Shown: positions 10,383 to 23,243 of the stretch, piece by piece
How positions within the stretch are numbered: the stretch's first letter is position 1
Layout of the letters: every line of letters begins with the position of its first letter
Assembly: GCA_016617855.1 (NCBI GenBank)
Contig: JAECUM010005030.1
Coordinates: 1 to 64,000, forward strand
Direction: 5' to 3'
DNA length: 64,000 nt
Source of the DNA: Megalonaias nervosa
Taxonomy: Eukaryota > Mollusca > Bivalvia > Unionida > Unionidae
Notes under the pieces: model-generated
Seen by the model: the letters and a program-made list of their open reading frames with translations, nothing else
What the model was told of the DNA's origin: nothing
Database searches by the model: none
Translations under genes and position numbers: made by a program

Positions 10383-13290
10383 ATATCCCTCCTCACTGCT
10401 GTTAGATATTTCTTTCGAAACTAATAGAGTTATTTATTGTGGTCAACTGAACATATATCTTATTCAACAGTACAACAATTACAGTATCAATCTCCAGATT
10501 TAGCTAGAAAATATTACACAAAACAAAACTAAATATTTCGGGAAATCAATGCGTGACCTTTCCTGTTTCATAGATGTCTCGGAAGTTTCTTGATAGAGAT
10601 CTCTCTGCTCTCATCGTAAGGCCATTCATTGATGTTAAATGCCTTTCAAGGATCTTTTAGCTTCCTGATTCATTTGACAAGCATGCACAGGCTAAATATA
10701 CAAACACATTGCAAGCTGACTCAGTTTAGAGTCTGAGTATGTTATGTAAATTGTTAATATGGGTCTAACCCAGTTTTATGTGTTAATTGCCAGGTCAATT
10801 TATCAGGAGTCGATATGATATGTTATCGATTAATGTATGGTTGTTATGAACGCAGGAGTTGCAGCTCATCGATATTCATTTATCTGTATTAACATGGTTG
10901 AATATTGTACTTGAAGCGTTTCTGTGTTCTGTATAATACACACAAATATCTTTTTGAATGTCATTTCAGTATTGATCAAATCTTTCGAATGTTTTCACCG
11001 TTGTTGACCACATTTTCTTGTATAGTACCAGTCACACGGGTCATGTTAGTGCATTTAGTGATTATAAGTTTTAAAAATAAATTTTTTGTCAAAATTTAAC
11101 CATAATGGAGTTTTAACAAAGTTTATTCAGTCATGGTTTTTGAGTAAGTACACGTTAATATTCATAACAAACTTATCAGACGAAAATTATCGATAACTAT
11201 GGACTTTTACAATGGTAGTTCGGCATTACACTGGGTCAAGAAAGTCGATGTTGGATTGAACTGTTAGTAGTGCAGGGGGAAACAAGGTACATTTGTGTGA
11301 ACAAGAAGTTGCACACATCTTCAATCATCTCCTGTATGGATGTTCAACTATGAATGGGATAGAAGAGTAACATATAATAAATTTTATTTTTAGTTTGTAC
11401 ATATGACATTTGTTCAGTATGATAATTTGGCATGATGTAAAATTTAACTTAAATAAATCTAAATCAACAGCAATGGTTCTAGTCCTTTATGTGTGCGAAA
11501 GCACATATTTGTATGGGAAAAATAGGAATTATGTACGAATTGAAATAAAAGACAAGACATACCATACAGAACATATATACGATGTTACATAATTGCCTCC
11601 AATTTATTGGACTTGTCTGCTGAACTTTTCCTGCCAGAGTTTTGCCAGGCTTTGTTTATAAATGATGACATTGTCATGTTTGTGGTACAACTTCTTCCCA
11701 ACCGCAGGCATGTTCCCTCTTACATCGTAGCACAAGACAAAACGAGCTTAAACAGGATCACCCTGCTTGCTTGACTATGCCTAAAAATTTCGAAATAAGT
11801 TATCACTGAATTTGCCTTTAAGCATTTTTCGAGGAATTTATACAATAATCTTCAATGGAATTTGATGTACAAGGTGCGAAATAAAGTGAATAAAAGGCAT
11901 TTAAAGGTATTCAGATTCTCCCAAATGACACCTGTAGCTGCAAAAAGTGATTTAGAGCACATACATGAGCTATGTGAATTGTACTATAGACTGTTCCATA
12001 TGTCAGCTACTCGGTGAAATAATGTTTTTGTAGGTCAAGATGGCAAGGCATATAATGATATGATCATGATAATACAAAACAATTATTGACATCAAGTGAA
12101 TGCTTTAACAATTATCACTTACACATCTGCACATGTTAAAATCATCAAGAGTTTTTAAAATGTTTGTGCCTGAAGAAACTTGTATACTTTTAGTTTGTGT
12201 CCTCAGTAGTACATGTAGTACTAAGTTTCAACTTAAACTGCAGAGCATTAGCTACAGTGTCGTGTTCGAAGCTGCAAACTGATCCAATATCATATAATGG
12301 AGCAAACCAAAAATATCGTTAAAGTCAAAATGAATAATTGGGTAAAAAACATACCACCTATGTAGAGTCTTATTTTGAATGAAGCTGGGCTTATGATAAA
12401 GTTAAGTGCAATATAAGATAAAATATATAGGTTTGGTTACACTACATGCACCTTGTCCACCGTGACAGATAATGCGAGATTCTTGTGGTAGTTAGTTTTT
12501 CGAAGCTTTCCAAATATTGACTTGCTATATTCTATTTGAATATTCTATGATATGTTATTCAGGGCATGGCACATATTAGTATAAGTATGAATTGTTTTTA
12601 TATGGCTCACAACAAAAGAGGCTAAAAACAGAAGTAGTTATTAGATGGACCAAAGGAAAATATCATGTGCAGAAGGTAAACATGTTTTGAACTTCTATTT
12701 CTACAATGAAATTCAGTAATTCTGGTATTACATAAAAGGACTATTTAATTTTTTTCAGTATGTATATGTAACATCTCCATTCTTTTTGACAAAATGCTGA
12801 GAAAGCACTGGCTGTGAATTACACCTGGCTGCTCAATTGATTCACTATTGGCTTGTTTTAGTACCCATCCACAAAGTATGGATAGATATTAGTCCTTGCT
12901 TTCTGAACATAAATTTAAGACATGATCTTAATCGTCGCTATCATATCTTCCAGGCAGCATGTGGGATTCTATTATTGGTAATTGCAGAATCTGTAGTCAC
13001 TCTTCATAAGTTTTGTACTTCAGATGAGGTAACATTTTGGTAGCACTTCTTGGTACATTTTTTATTGATTCATTGTCTTTCTTTTTATATGGAATCCACA
13101 CACTGTTGACTTTGAATAGTAGACCAAATAATTTATTGTCTAGGGAGGTGAATGTCGACTATCTGCTTGGCTTTGTTTACTTGAATCTGAATATATTTGT
13201 CACATGCTAAATGCTTGTTACCAGTATCTCTATCCCAGCCACTAATAAATGTCACAATTTCATATGAGGCCAAGTTAGACATCAATATAA
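10381..13290. other. No recognisable gene; CpG falls across this stretch
   Basis: No exon with family resemblance. CpG is still fairly common to about 12.5 kb and rare afterwards, so the 5' edge of the central transcribed block may lie here. The 68-codon frame at 12837-13043 has no support. Confidence 0.4.
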
Positions 13291-13769
13291 AGGAGAAGTG
13301 ACTTCTCCTCTAGGACTGAACAGGGAAAAGTGAAAGCTGAATAGGGATAAATGGGAGCTGAATAGGGATAAGTGGGAGCTGAATAGGGATAAGTGGGAGC
13401 TGAATAGGAATAAGTGGGAGCTGAATAGGGATAAGTGGGAGCTGAATAGGGATAAATGGGAGCTGAATAGGGATAAGTGGGAGCTGAATAGGAATAAGTG
13501 GGAGCTGAATAGGGATAAGTGGGAGCTGAATAGGGATAAGTGGGAGCTGAATAGGGATAAGTGGGGGCAAAGCAAGAAACGCAATTTAACATTGGTTTAA
13601 AGAATACTTTATTTTCTTTCAAACAGAAAAAATTCTGTGTTTTATGTATATTATAATGACATTTTGTACGTGTATAAAAATTATCCTATTCATGTGCAAT
13701 GTGTTTTGGCCATATGACTTGAAAAGAGCACAGTACAAACTATACATTGTAATATATTTTAACTGATAG
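13291..13769. repeat. Diverged segmental duplication, copy 1, with 21-bp minisatellite
   Basis: The segment is homologous to 15503-15879. Both begin with a 'gactyctcct..ggact' block, share 'gcaaagcaagaaa', and end with 'ttttaactgatag'. In this copy a 21-bp unit (GAGCTGAATAGGGATAAGTGG) expanded to about 12 near-identical units at 13325-13565. Seven-codon periodicity keeps three minus-strand frames open, giving repetitive Tyr/Pro/Ser or Leu/Ser peptides. I treat these as by-products. Confidence 0.8.
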
Positions 13770-15133
13770 TTTAGGTTGTTAATTTCTTTGTTGCCCATTT
13801 AACATTCCTGTATCTGTTAACAGACAACACACTGAAGGATTAAATTTAATATATGAATGAACTAGTCCTTTTTTTCAAACCGAATTGAGATAGCTAACAT
13901 GTGAGTGCATCTGTTTTTAGAAAGAGGAGTTTTATTAATATAACCACTCACTTTGTATAGCTTCATTGCAACAACAATTGATAAGATTGGAAACTTATGG
14001 TTTTATTATTTGTCAGTATACTTGTACTGATGTCATGCATTGGTTAAATAGTATTTGCTTCACTGCTTTTTTTTATTTTCACAAAAATGAGTGAGGTCAG
14101 AAAACAACCTTGACTTTGCAAAGCGCTACATGAATTTCACAACATAGCATTGTCCAGTATGTTTCTGACCTACATAATTGCATTTTTAGGCTAAATCTTA
14201 AGTCAAATAATATTGATCATTGTTGTGATGAATTGTATATTTTCCTTTATATATTTGCCCAATGGTTTACGAAAACATGATCTAATGTAGTGGTACTTCC
14301 TAGACACAGCGATATTTGCCATTATTTTCTCATGACAGGTTCACCTATGGTTCCAACTGATTCTATCAGAGTGGTCAGTGTTCCCACCAGTTCAGAAATT
14401 GCCTTTTTTGTGCCCCCCATTGTTGTAACACCAAACACTGGATGGTGTAGATTTATAGCATGGACAAAAGCAAACACAACTGAGAAAGTTTATCAAAGTA
14501 ACATATATTTGTGAAATGAGTGAAGACATTATTGACCACAAAAGACATCATTGAAACAAAACAGATTATTGTAAAGGTTTTATAATTCATTGACATTCCC
14601 TCTTGGACTGCTTCATCCTCTTTTTTTGTTTGTTTATTTACCTGGTATATATGATTATTATTATTCCATTAATATGTTGTTACAATAAAATTCTACTTCT
14701 TCATGACAGGTTCACTTATGGCTTCCAACTGATTCAGTAAACTGAATATATCTTTTTCATTATTTTCAACACAGGTTTAATTCAAATAAAATACGTTAGT
14801 ATGGACTACTTATAAGCCTATAGGACTAAAAATAAATGTCCTATTACAATATTTCTTTTGCCATCCATAGTGATGTTTTAAGTTGGGACTCGTAGGATGT
14901 GGCATGCAAATTTGTGGTACAAAATGGTGTAATCCTAGACAAAGCACAATTTCTAAAGACTGGTAGTGATTACCATGATGTGAAGCATGAATTCCCAGCA
15001 GTACACAGTATTCTTAATCCCGGGAATTAGGGATTAAATTCTAGTGTGAAATGCACATTTTTTGTGTGCATGCAGTGATTAAATATTTTTATGTGTAAGA
15101 TGTATTTAATGTGCAATTTGTGTACAAATTTAA
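13770..15133. other. No recognisable gene; small internal duplication
   Basis: About 30 bases near 14331 (catgacaggttcac, ttccaactgattc) recur near 14703. The first copy lies in a 74-codon frame (14290-14514) that I cannot assign. Confidence 0.4.
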
Positions 15134-15183
15134 ATGAACGGAAACATGGATTGGTGGAAAAGAAAGTTTGTTGGTGCAGTTTG
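15134..15183 (+). CDS. Possible first coding exon (uncertain)
   Basis: An ATG directly preceded by an in-frame TAA opens a 50-base coding stretch. It ends at a strong donor (TG|GTAAGTA) with two bases of a codon left over. Joined to 15303-15386 it stays open and gives MNGNMDWWKRKFVGAV. It lies upstream of the aminotransferase exons on the same strand and could be their N terminus. I see no family resemblance in so short a peptide. Transcript evidence would be needed. Confidence 0.33.
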
Positions 15184-15302
15184 GTAAGTATATTGGATGG
15201 CATAAAACAAGTTTATTATGGAAAGTCCAACTTTAGATTTTTGTTGAAAAACATTATTTGTTTTTTATGTAGAAACTAAAAAATATTTAAAATTTATTTC
15301 AG

Positions 15303-15386
15303 CTTTAACAAGGGATTATCATTATTTATTGGAAAGTGGTTGCTACAAGATGAGCGAAATCATTCCATACACCTGTGTGTTTATTG
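15303..15386 (+). CDS. Possible second coding exon, 84 bases (uncertain)
   Basis: A good acceptor (TTTATTTCAG) and a strong donor (GTAAGTAA) enclose 84 bases, open in the frame continuing from 15183. It again leaves two bases of a codon. That does not fit the preferred acceptor of the next aminotransferase exon (19245). It does fit a weaker in-phase acceptor at 19269-19270. Either that site is used, a further exon is missing, or this is not part of the gene. Confidence 0.33.
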
Positions 15387-15502
15387 GTAAGTAAAAGCTT
15401 ACACTGATACAGTAGGTTATTCTACGTCATTTTGGGTAAATTAATAAGGAATTTACTAATTTAATTAAATATATGCAAGGGTCAAGCAAGACTTTAATTT
15501 TT

Positions 15503-15606
15503 AGGAAGAAATGACTCCTCCTTTTGGACTTAATAGGCAGAAACATGAGTGTGAGCTGAACTGGGAGATTTGAGAGCAAAGCAAGAAAGGATTTTATATC
15601 TCTCTC

Positions 15607-15686
<80 letters not shown>

Positions 15687-15879
15687 ACACTGCTTTTAAG
15701 CAATAATGTATCTTCAAGAAGAAAATTTTCTGCATTGTATGTATATTATTAAACACATTTTGTATGTATGACTGTCATTAGTTTGAATGCAGAGATATTA
15801 TGCAGTGTATTTTGGCTGTATGACCTCCAAACAGCATAGCAGAAACTATACATTTAATGAATTAATTTTAACTGATAGA
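15503..15879. repeat. Diverged segmental duplication, copy 2, with (TA)n
   Basis: Partner of 13291-13769. Here the 21-bp unit was not amplified. Instead a long (TA)n tract at about 15604-15680 arose in the middle. Open frames across the tract are artefacts. Confidence 0.75.
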
Positions 15880-16011
15880 AGACCTTGTTTACAGTATTGT
15901 AATTACAAATAGGTGAAAGTGTTTAATAACCTGCATGTTAAACAAGATAGTCATTTGTTTGTAGTTTCTATAACATGAATTGAAAACGGCAGTAGAAAAC
16001 AGGATATTTTA

Positions 16012-16292
16012 TAGTAAATTATGTTTCTCTGAAAATCCATACCCAATCACATTAACATGAGGAATTACTTCGGCTACCTCCAGATTTCAGCCCTCCCATA
16101 GACTTGAAAAAGTCTCTCTGTCTATATTTTGTACAGATTGCCTCTCCTCATCCTGCAAGGTGATGCCACATATAACAGATATCATCAATTTTAACTTGAG
16201 CACTGTCTGACATGCCTGCATTGTAGGGAGGGGTGGGAGGGATTTATAGTAATGTGATTGGTTAAGTATTTTCGGAGAAACGTAATTTACTA
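16012..16292. mobile_element. PIF/Harbinger-like MITE, 281 bp
   Basis: The ends are inverted repeats of about 44 bases (16012-16055 and 16249-16292) that begin TAGTAAATTAYGTTTCTC and differ at only a few positions. They are flanked by TTA at 16009-16011 and 16293-16295. A 3-bp TWA duplication is typical of PIF/Harbinger. No coding capacity. A partial, diverged copy of the left end follows at about 16300-16370. Confidence 0.82.
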
Positions 16293-16370
16293 TTAAATTT
16301 CATTTCTGCATCAAATACATTACCCAATCATATTAACATTAGGAGAATAGGTAAGAGGAAATGCAGAGAA

Positions 16371-17470
16371 TCCAACCTCTACCTAGAAAAACCCTGTAGG
16401 GTCAAAAGAACTCTCTACATTTAAGGGTAATACTTGACAGGTCTTACTTAAGGATGCCATTGTGTCACGAATGATATGGTCTGATCTCTTTATGGGCAGC
16501 AACCATGGGACCAACTAGATTCAACTTCGTGTTTTGTGAGGTCATGTCAAACAAATAGAGGAAAAAGTGGATTAGGCATGCCAAGTGTCTGATTCTGTTA
16601 TATCTTTAATTGAGACATTTCAATGAAAGGCAAGGCTTATAGAAGTAGCTTGTATTTCATGAACCAAAATCCTGATCAGATATACTCGTTCCTGTGAGAG
16701 ATCAGAGTATACTTATTGGAAGAATCCTTTTAGCCGGGATGATAATGCGTATGGGTTATATTTCCTGTTTCCCTGGTTTTAGTGGAGGGAAAAGCCTTTG
16801 CATCCAGACTAGATGGACTTAATATGCTTGAGATAAATTTGAAGAGCATGTACTGGGTCCCTTAACCTTGCACCTCTCAAAGTGTCAATAAATGAGAGGG
16901 GCCTTAAAGTTTTTTTTTGGTTGCCAGTGGACGGAAACCTGTTTTTAGTCATGAAATCCAGTTGTGTTATTAAAACAAATGAACTGTCTGAATGAAACTA
17001 AAGGTTGTTTTGATCCATGGGCATAGCATGGAGTTCGCATACGTGATGCTCTGAGTAAGGGAAAATTCTAATAATCATGAATTATCGAGAGCAAGGAAGC
17101 AACCATTTGAGTTGTATCATTATTAAATAGTATTTTATATTCTTTATATTCACTTGTACATACCTAGAGACTTTGAAACAATATATCAGTCTTTCATTTT
17201 TATCATCTTGTTGGTCTTATTAGGTTGATAAGTGATAGAAGCAACTCATGATTACAGTACCATAGTAGGTTCGTATTTGTATTTACATAGCATAACCTTA
17301 CATGGCAATTGATTTACCTTAATAGCTTTAAATATGATCAAGAGGGTGTTTGATAGAGAATTTAAAATTTCTTTGAGAAGTTACTCTCATAGAGTGACAT
17401 TGTGAGATTACAAAAATTTCTGCAAGGTTGTGTTTGACTGAGATGCCACAGGTGCAGGACATACACAGTG
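16371..17470. other. No recognisable gene
   Basis: CpG-poor, probably intronic or 5' flanking. Nothing recognised. Confidence 0.45.
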
Positions 17471-17479
17471 GTTTTACAA

Positions 17480-18135
17480 TTCTACACTTGTCATTGGTAA
17501 AGTATAATATGTCTAGTTCAGTGGCATCACAGCTTATTACCATATTACTAAAGTACATTACAACAGTACTCAAAAAAGTAGTGACTAGGCCCAAAAAATA
17601 TACATGAATTTCCGGTTGGCTGAGAATCCATTTTTCGTTGCCATCCCTACCATATTTTTACCCCAGGGTTAAAATATGTGCAGAATAAATGCAAAACAAA
17701 TATTAAAAATATTCCCAAAATCGATTTGTGCATCAAATTGAGCCAGTTTAGCCCAGTACTTGAAACACTTAGCACATCATATATATACTGATCATTATAA
17801 TATATATGATTAAAAGAAAATCCTGACCTACCTACACTTATTTTAAAACCAGTGCAATAGGAAACACATTTTTTTGGCCCTATGCTACACTTGTGCTGAT
17901 AAAGAAGAATGATAGGTGTAGTTGAGTGGCATCACAGTTTATAGCCATATTACTACAGTACATTACTAGGGTAATCAAAAAGTGTATTGACTATGCTACT
18001 CTTGTACTGGCAAAGATAGGTGTATTTCAGTGGCATAACAGTGTATTAACATATTACTACAGTACTCTCAGAGTGGTTTGACTATGTTGCACTAATGCTG
18101 ATGAAGAGTAATGTTGAGTGTAGTTCAGTGAAATA
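17480..18135. repeat. Degenerate repeat of about 100 bp
   Basis: The block 'cagtggcatcacag...ttactacagta' appears near 17515, 17924, 18027 and 18124. The last three are about 100 bases apart. An unrelated stretch at 17605-17880 separates the first unit. Confidence 0.65.
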
Positions 18136-18825
18136 TACTCTGATCTCATTGAATGAAGTACTAACTCCACTTGACAGTACAAACCCAAATAGACATCTGC
18201 TTGGTCAACAGGTGATAACCCAGCCTGTTGTAAATCAACCCCAGTTTGATATCAGCACCATCATGGAGCTGGCCCGACTTCATGGCTAACACCTGGCTGT
18301 TTCATTTTGAAGTGGGGTAAATAGGTGATAGTTACACCAGCACAAATGAAATAGTGCATGTTAGTTCAAGGCAAGGACTATGTGATCCAATTTGTCCCAG
18401 TGTACATGCATGCCTGATCTCCCTGTATTTGAAGTTTAGTATATATCATCCACAGTATGTTACTAGAATTGTTGATTTTCATTTATTATTTTAATAATTG
18501 GTTGGTGTTTTAGCTCAGAAGTGTGCAAATCTAAATTTCATAGGGATCCTCATGGGCTGAAAATAGTTCACAATCCAGATTTAAATGATCCCTATCCCAA
18601 ATTATTTGATATTCTATAGAGTTTAAGGTTTCAGAAATTTACTCCAGAAAATTTAAATCTCAGTTAATCCAAATTACAGTAGTCCTTTTTTTAATTCCCC
18701 AAAATGATGGGCACATGCTCCATTCCCAAACTCCCTGAAAAAGTTCCTGACCAAGGGTTGTACATTTATAATTGTTACACAGGGACATGATTAAAGATGA
18801 TGTGATCACTTGTGAGACTGCAGAA

Positions 18826-19150
18826 ATATATGGATATTTCTGTTCAAATATATGGATATTCCTATCCAAATATATGGATATTCCTGTCCAAATATATGAA
18901 TATTCATATCCAGATATATTCATATTCCTATCAAGATGTATGTATATACTTGTCCAAATATATGGATATTCCTGTCAAAATATATCGATATTCCTATCAA
19001 AATGTATCATTATTCCTATCCAAATATAAGGATATTCCAGTCCAAATATATTGATATTCCTATCAAAAGGTATGGATATTCCTGTCCAAATTTATGGATA
19101 TTCCTGTCCAAGTATATGGATTTTCTTGTCAAAATTTATGGACATTCTTA
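18826..19150. repeat. 22-bp minisatellite
   Basis: About 14 units of a 22-bp motif (GGATATTCCTGTCCAAATAT plus AT) with substitutions. It ends about 100 bases before the first aminotransferase exon. Overlapping open frames on both strands are by-products. Confidence 0.9.
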
Positions 19151-19245
19151 CTGAATGTTAACATTTTCTTATAACAATATCAATAGTACTTTTGCTACTG
19201 CTGCTGTTGTTGTTGTTATTATTATTATTATTATTATTTCACTAG

Positions 19246-19499
19246 ATGCAGACTGGAAGGTTTTTGGGAGGGCAGCTATGAACTGTTTTAGTTGCCATAA
19301 CAGGGAATCTCTGGTACAGGATCTGACTTCCATGTGGACCAATAGTCAAAATCCTAACCATGTCATTCCTTGCCTTTCCGTTAGAACTGGTTTTGATCTT
19401 TTCCTGAGGGTCAAAAACTTTCCTCCAGGATCAGAGATCATAATGTCTGCTGTCAACATTCCAGATATGACTGCAGTTGTCAGGCATCACAGACTAAAG
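19246..19499 (+). CDS. Aminotransferase exon A (N-terminal half of large domain)
   Basis: It encodes about 84 residues, including a region like the family's SGRTAL...GLPPGDEV segment ([20 protein letters not shown]) and a helix ending RHHRLK. The donor is AAG|GTAGGG. The preferred acceptor is CACTAG, preceded by T-rich (TTA)n. A weaker one ends at 19270. Both keep the recognised domain. Confidence 0.82.
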
Positions 19500-22400
19500 G
19501 TAGGGAAGTTTATTTTTCATGCATTCAGGTACATTGCATCATCATGGATGATAGCATAATTACATAAATTTTTTTTTTTTTTTTTAAATTAAAAACCACA
19601 TGGTCATCATTAAATTTGTGTGACTAGTTGCACTTGTATGTTTCTTCAGGCACAAAAAATAAAAAAAAACATGCTTTTAACATGTGCCGATGTGTAAGCG
19701 ATAACTCTTAAGCATTCACTTGATGTAAGCAATTGTTCTGCATTGTCATAGTCAGATCAGTATATGCATTACTCTAAAAAAAGCATCAATTTCTATTTAG
19801 AAAATTAAATTATTTAAATCACAGAATAAACATTCTTATAAATAAATATCTATTTTTAAATTGATATATATTTATACAGGGTTTTATTTTATTTGAATTT
19901 CCTTCAGTTTTATATAATGTTATAGAATTGACATTGTTTGGATACAGTGTAACCAAGCAACTAATCATGTACATTTCTTTAAGCAGTATATTCATCTCCC
20001 CAGGTACGATATCAATGATTTGAAAGACAGATCCCCCACAAATAATTATTATCTATAGTAAAATATATCAGGGCTTTGAAATTCATGCTAATCTGCTAGC
20101 CAGAGCTGTTTCTAATCCATTGGAACAGTGAATTTTTAAAAGAACATTCCATCCATTTTTTTAATTTCATTTGATGCAGAAGGCATAATTAACTTGAAAA
20201 GCTGATCAGCTTTTGATAGATCATAACATTAGGAAACGCTTTTGCAAATAGAAGATCCAAACACAGTTGGCACTTAATTCTGTTGTCACATAAACGCTTG
20301 TGGACAAAACAGTGGTGGTAGATTGACACTTTTCATGTTGCAATACAAGGGGGCATATCACAGTTACAATGATTATTCTGAAACCGAATTGAAACAGAGC
20401 TAAATATGAATTTCACTTCACAAAATGTATTTCATTGATATTTCTTAAATTTGGCATTGCTGACATTTTCTTGGTTTGAAATTTCGTCAAATATTGCTAT
20501 TTATAGTGTACTTGTAACTTTTCTTTGCCAAAAGAGTTAACAATTGCAAATTTCATGATATTGATTCAAATCTTCAGGCACTAGCTGTCATTATAGACAA
20601 TAAAATGGTAGTATATCAGAGTTTCATTTACTAATTTCTTCACAATCAGCTAAGAGGGGTAATTCTTTTTGTATTTACAAGAGAAAAATGGGATTAACAC
20701 CTGACCCTGCTATTTAAGAGGGTTTGTGAGTTTTCTGGACATGAGTTATCAGGGCTGAGGTGTACAGTGTATATTTGAAAACATTAAAGAAACTTCTGGG
20801 TGTGTTTTTACAGAATATTGCATGTAACATTTTAGTTACTTTTTTTTTTTAAGTTTAAAAATCGTAAATTTGGTTATTTCTAAATTTCTTTGTGGGCCAT
20901 GAGTAAAGTAAGAAAAATTAATGATGTATTATGAAATTAGATACAATAGTTTCGATTTACATAAATATATTTGTTGCTTAAGATCTGAAAATTATTTGCT
21001 TCCTATTTGAATGTTAGGTTTTGTACTCATTCAGTTAAAAGTAGTTAAATTAATTTCGCTATTATTTATCAAAATGGGGAATTTTCAGCTACCACTTGAT
21101 GTCCCAAAATAATATTTGATTCAGTTGTAATTGAACTGCTCATGAGTTAAATTTATCGAGTCCTGACCAGAATTTTCAGTGGTCGAGGAATTCATGAGTC
21201 AGTTGATTTGGGTACTTGCCTTTAACACACATACACCCACCCATACACACACCCACACACACCCATATATATATATATATATATATATATAGTAAAACCT
21301 GTTATGAGAGACCGCACCTTCTGCCAACCAAGAGCGGTCTCTCAAGACAGGTGGTCTCTCATAACAGGTGTGTGAAAATGGACTGGTTTCCAGGGTCAAT
21401 AGTTAGCACTGTTGAAGAAGAAAAAAAATACCCATACTCACTGTACATGTATCATATCATTTATTCCTAAATCTTGTTAAATATTGCATGCATTCCTCTC
21501 AAAATAACTTTATATAATAAAGATATACAGTGTACATCTATCAGACAACGTGAATCAAATTTATGTCATCATAATTCAGTTCTGCTGAGATAATAATTGC
21601 CTTTTCCTGAATCAGCTTTCCACTTACTGGTATGTTTTTACTACTTGCAACACAAAACCACTCCCATACTCACTCGTTTAGATCTCCATACAACGTCCGT
21701 TGTGCTGTAGCATATTTCCTCTGTGCTTGTGCACCTTTCTGCCATTCGTTTCTAATGGACTCCTTGTCTTTGATAACATTCTGAATCTGCGTTTTACTGA
21801 CATTTAAGCTGGCTGCTATTTTGCGAGCGGTGTCCCCTTTTTCACTTCTTTCAATTATATTAATTCTTTCTTCCAGTGTTAGAATTTTTCTTATTTTCAT
21901 TGAAGGTTCTGCCATTGCTATTAGTGTTGATGTAATAACGACTAGATGTATTTCGGTTTTGATCAGGTTTTGGGGAAATGTGGAATAAATATATATTATG
22001 TACCAATGAATGAAACCAAAAAAGTAATTAGCTTATCAAGAGACAATACATTTATTTTGAGACGAAGTTTTAAATCACCAGTGTTATAGCTTGATAAACA
22101 AAGGTTGTGACCATCTGCACCCGGGTAAACAAATGGTGGCATGGTGATACACTGTAACCAAAAAAAATAATTAAAACAAAAAATCAAATTCGGAAATGAT
22201 TCTCACTTCCTAGTATTAAAGACAAAGACCTCATTCACCCCTAGGCTTTACGGATTAACTGGAAAGACAAGTGATGTACTCAATCCTACACTGAAACCCT
22301 TTCAAAAGATTTATCACTGGGACATTAGGACTACCGGCATTGTGTGGGCTTTCACAGAGATAAAGAAAAAATACAAACCTCTAAATTGACTGTGTATGTC

Positions 22401-22974
22401 CATCATTACTCCCTTTGATGAAAAAATGGTTAATCTTACCGGCAATTCACATGACGTCGGCACTACAGTGGTGGTTAGTGACATGTACTTTAGTCTGGTT
22501 TACTGCAATTTACAAATGACACCATACACTGGACTTGTAAATTTCACAAAACTGGTAGGTAGCCCAATTTTATTTATTTTTTTTAAAATACCATATTAGA
22601 ACAATCTGTACTATTTATGCGGTCGTTGATACAAAGGATTAAATGATGGTTAGTGTTGTTTATCTCGGTATATTGTTGTTCAACTGTAGTGTTATTTAAT
22701 AGGCACTTTGTTGCTCACTACATGTATCCTGAGCTCTCGTGTTTACAAAGGATTAAGTTAAGGTCATTGGTGTTGATCTCTGTTTTTTGCGATGCGGTCG
22801 TTCATAGCAGTGTCAAAATGCATATTTTACCAAGAAATCGTGGTCACTGGTTGTGTTCAGCAGGAGGTCACTCATAACAGAGCATTTATATAATAAAATT
22901 GATCTGTGCATTACAATTATGGTCGAAAATGACAGGTGGTCGCTCATAGCAGAGGTCGCTCATGACAGTTTTTA

Positions 22975-23024
<50 letters not shown>

Positions 23025-23193
23025 AGGCCCAGCATGTGGTGTTTTTCTTGTGTGTGTGATGAATGTTTAGCACCTCTCCAGGCACCTTTCCAAAATTTTT
23101 TTGGAGTAAATTGTGAATAAAACAAACAGGAAATGAAAAGGCGCCTTTGTGCATCATGCACTTTGCACACGCAACCAGCAGGATCTGTGTATG

Positions 23194-23243
<50 letters not shown>

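Noticed and set aside
13275..13622. Three minus-strand frames with Tyr-Pro-Ser-Ala repeats
   Set aside because: All three frames of one strand are open through the 21-bp minisatellite, so openness is not evidence of coding. No start or splice context.
14290..14514. 74-codon frame GSPMVPTDSIRVVSVPTSSE as an upstream aminotransferase exon
   Set aside because: It has an acceptor-like ACAG but no good donor in frame. Part of it is duplicated at 14703 with a stop.
18162..18289. Protein-like frame ending NQPQFDISTIMELARLHG
   Set aside because: Possible exon, but no family match. A donor-like CAG|GTGATA inside it has the wrong phase for exon A, and its upstream part is the 100-bp repeat.
22396..22599. 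67-codon frame considered as an exon between A and B
   Set aside because: It lies inside the Tigger-like element, and exons A and B already join in phase.
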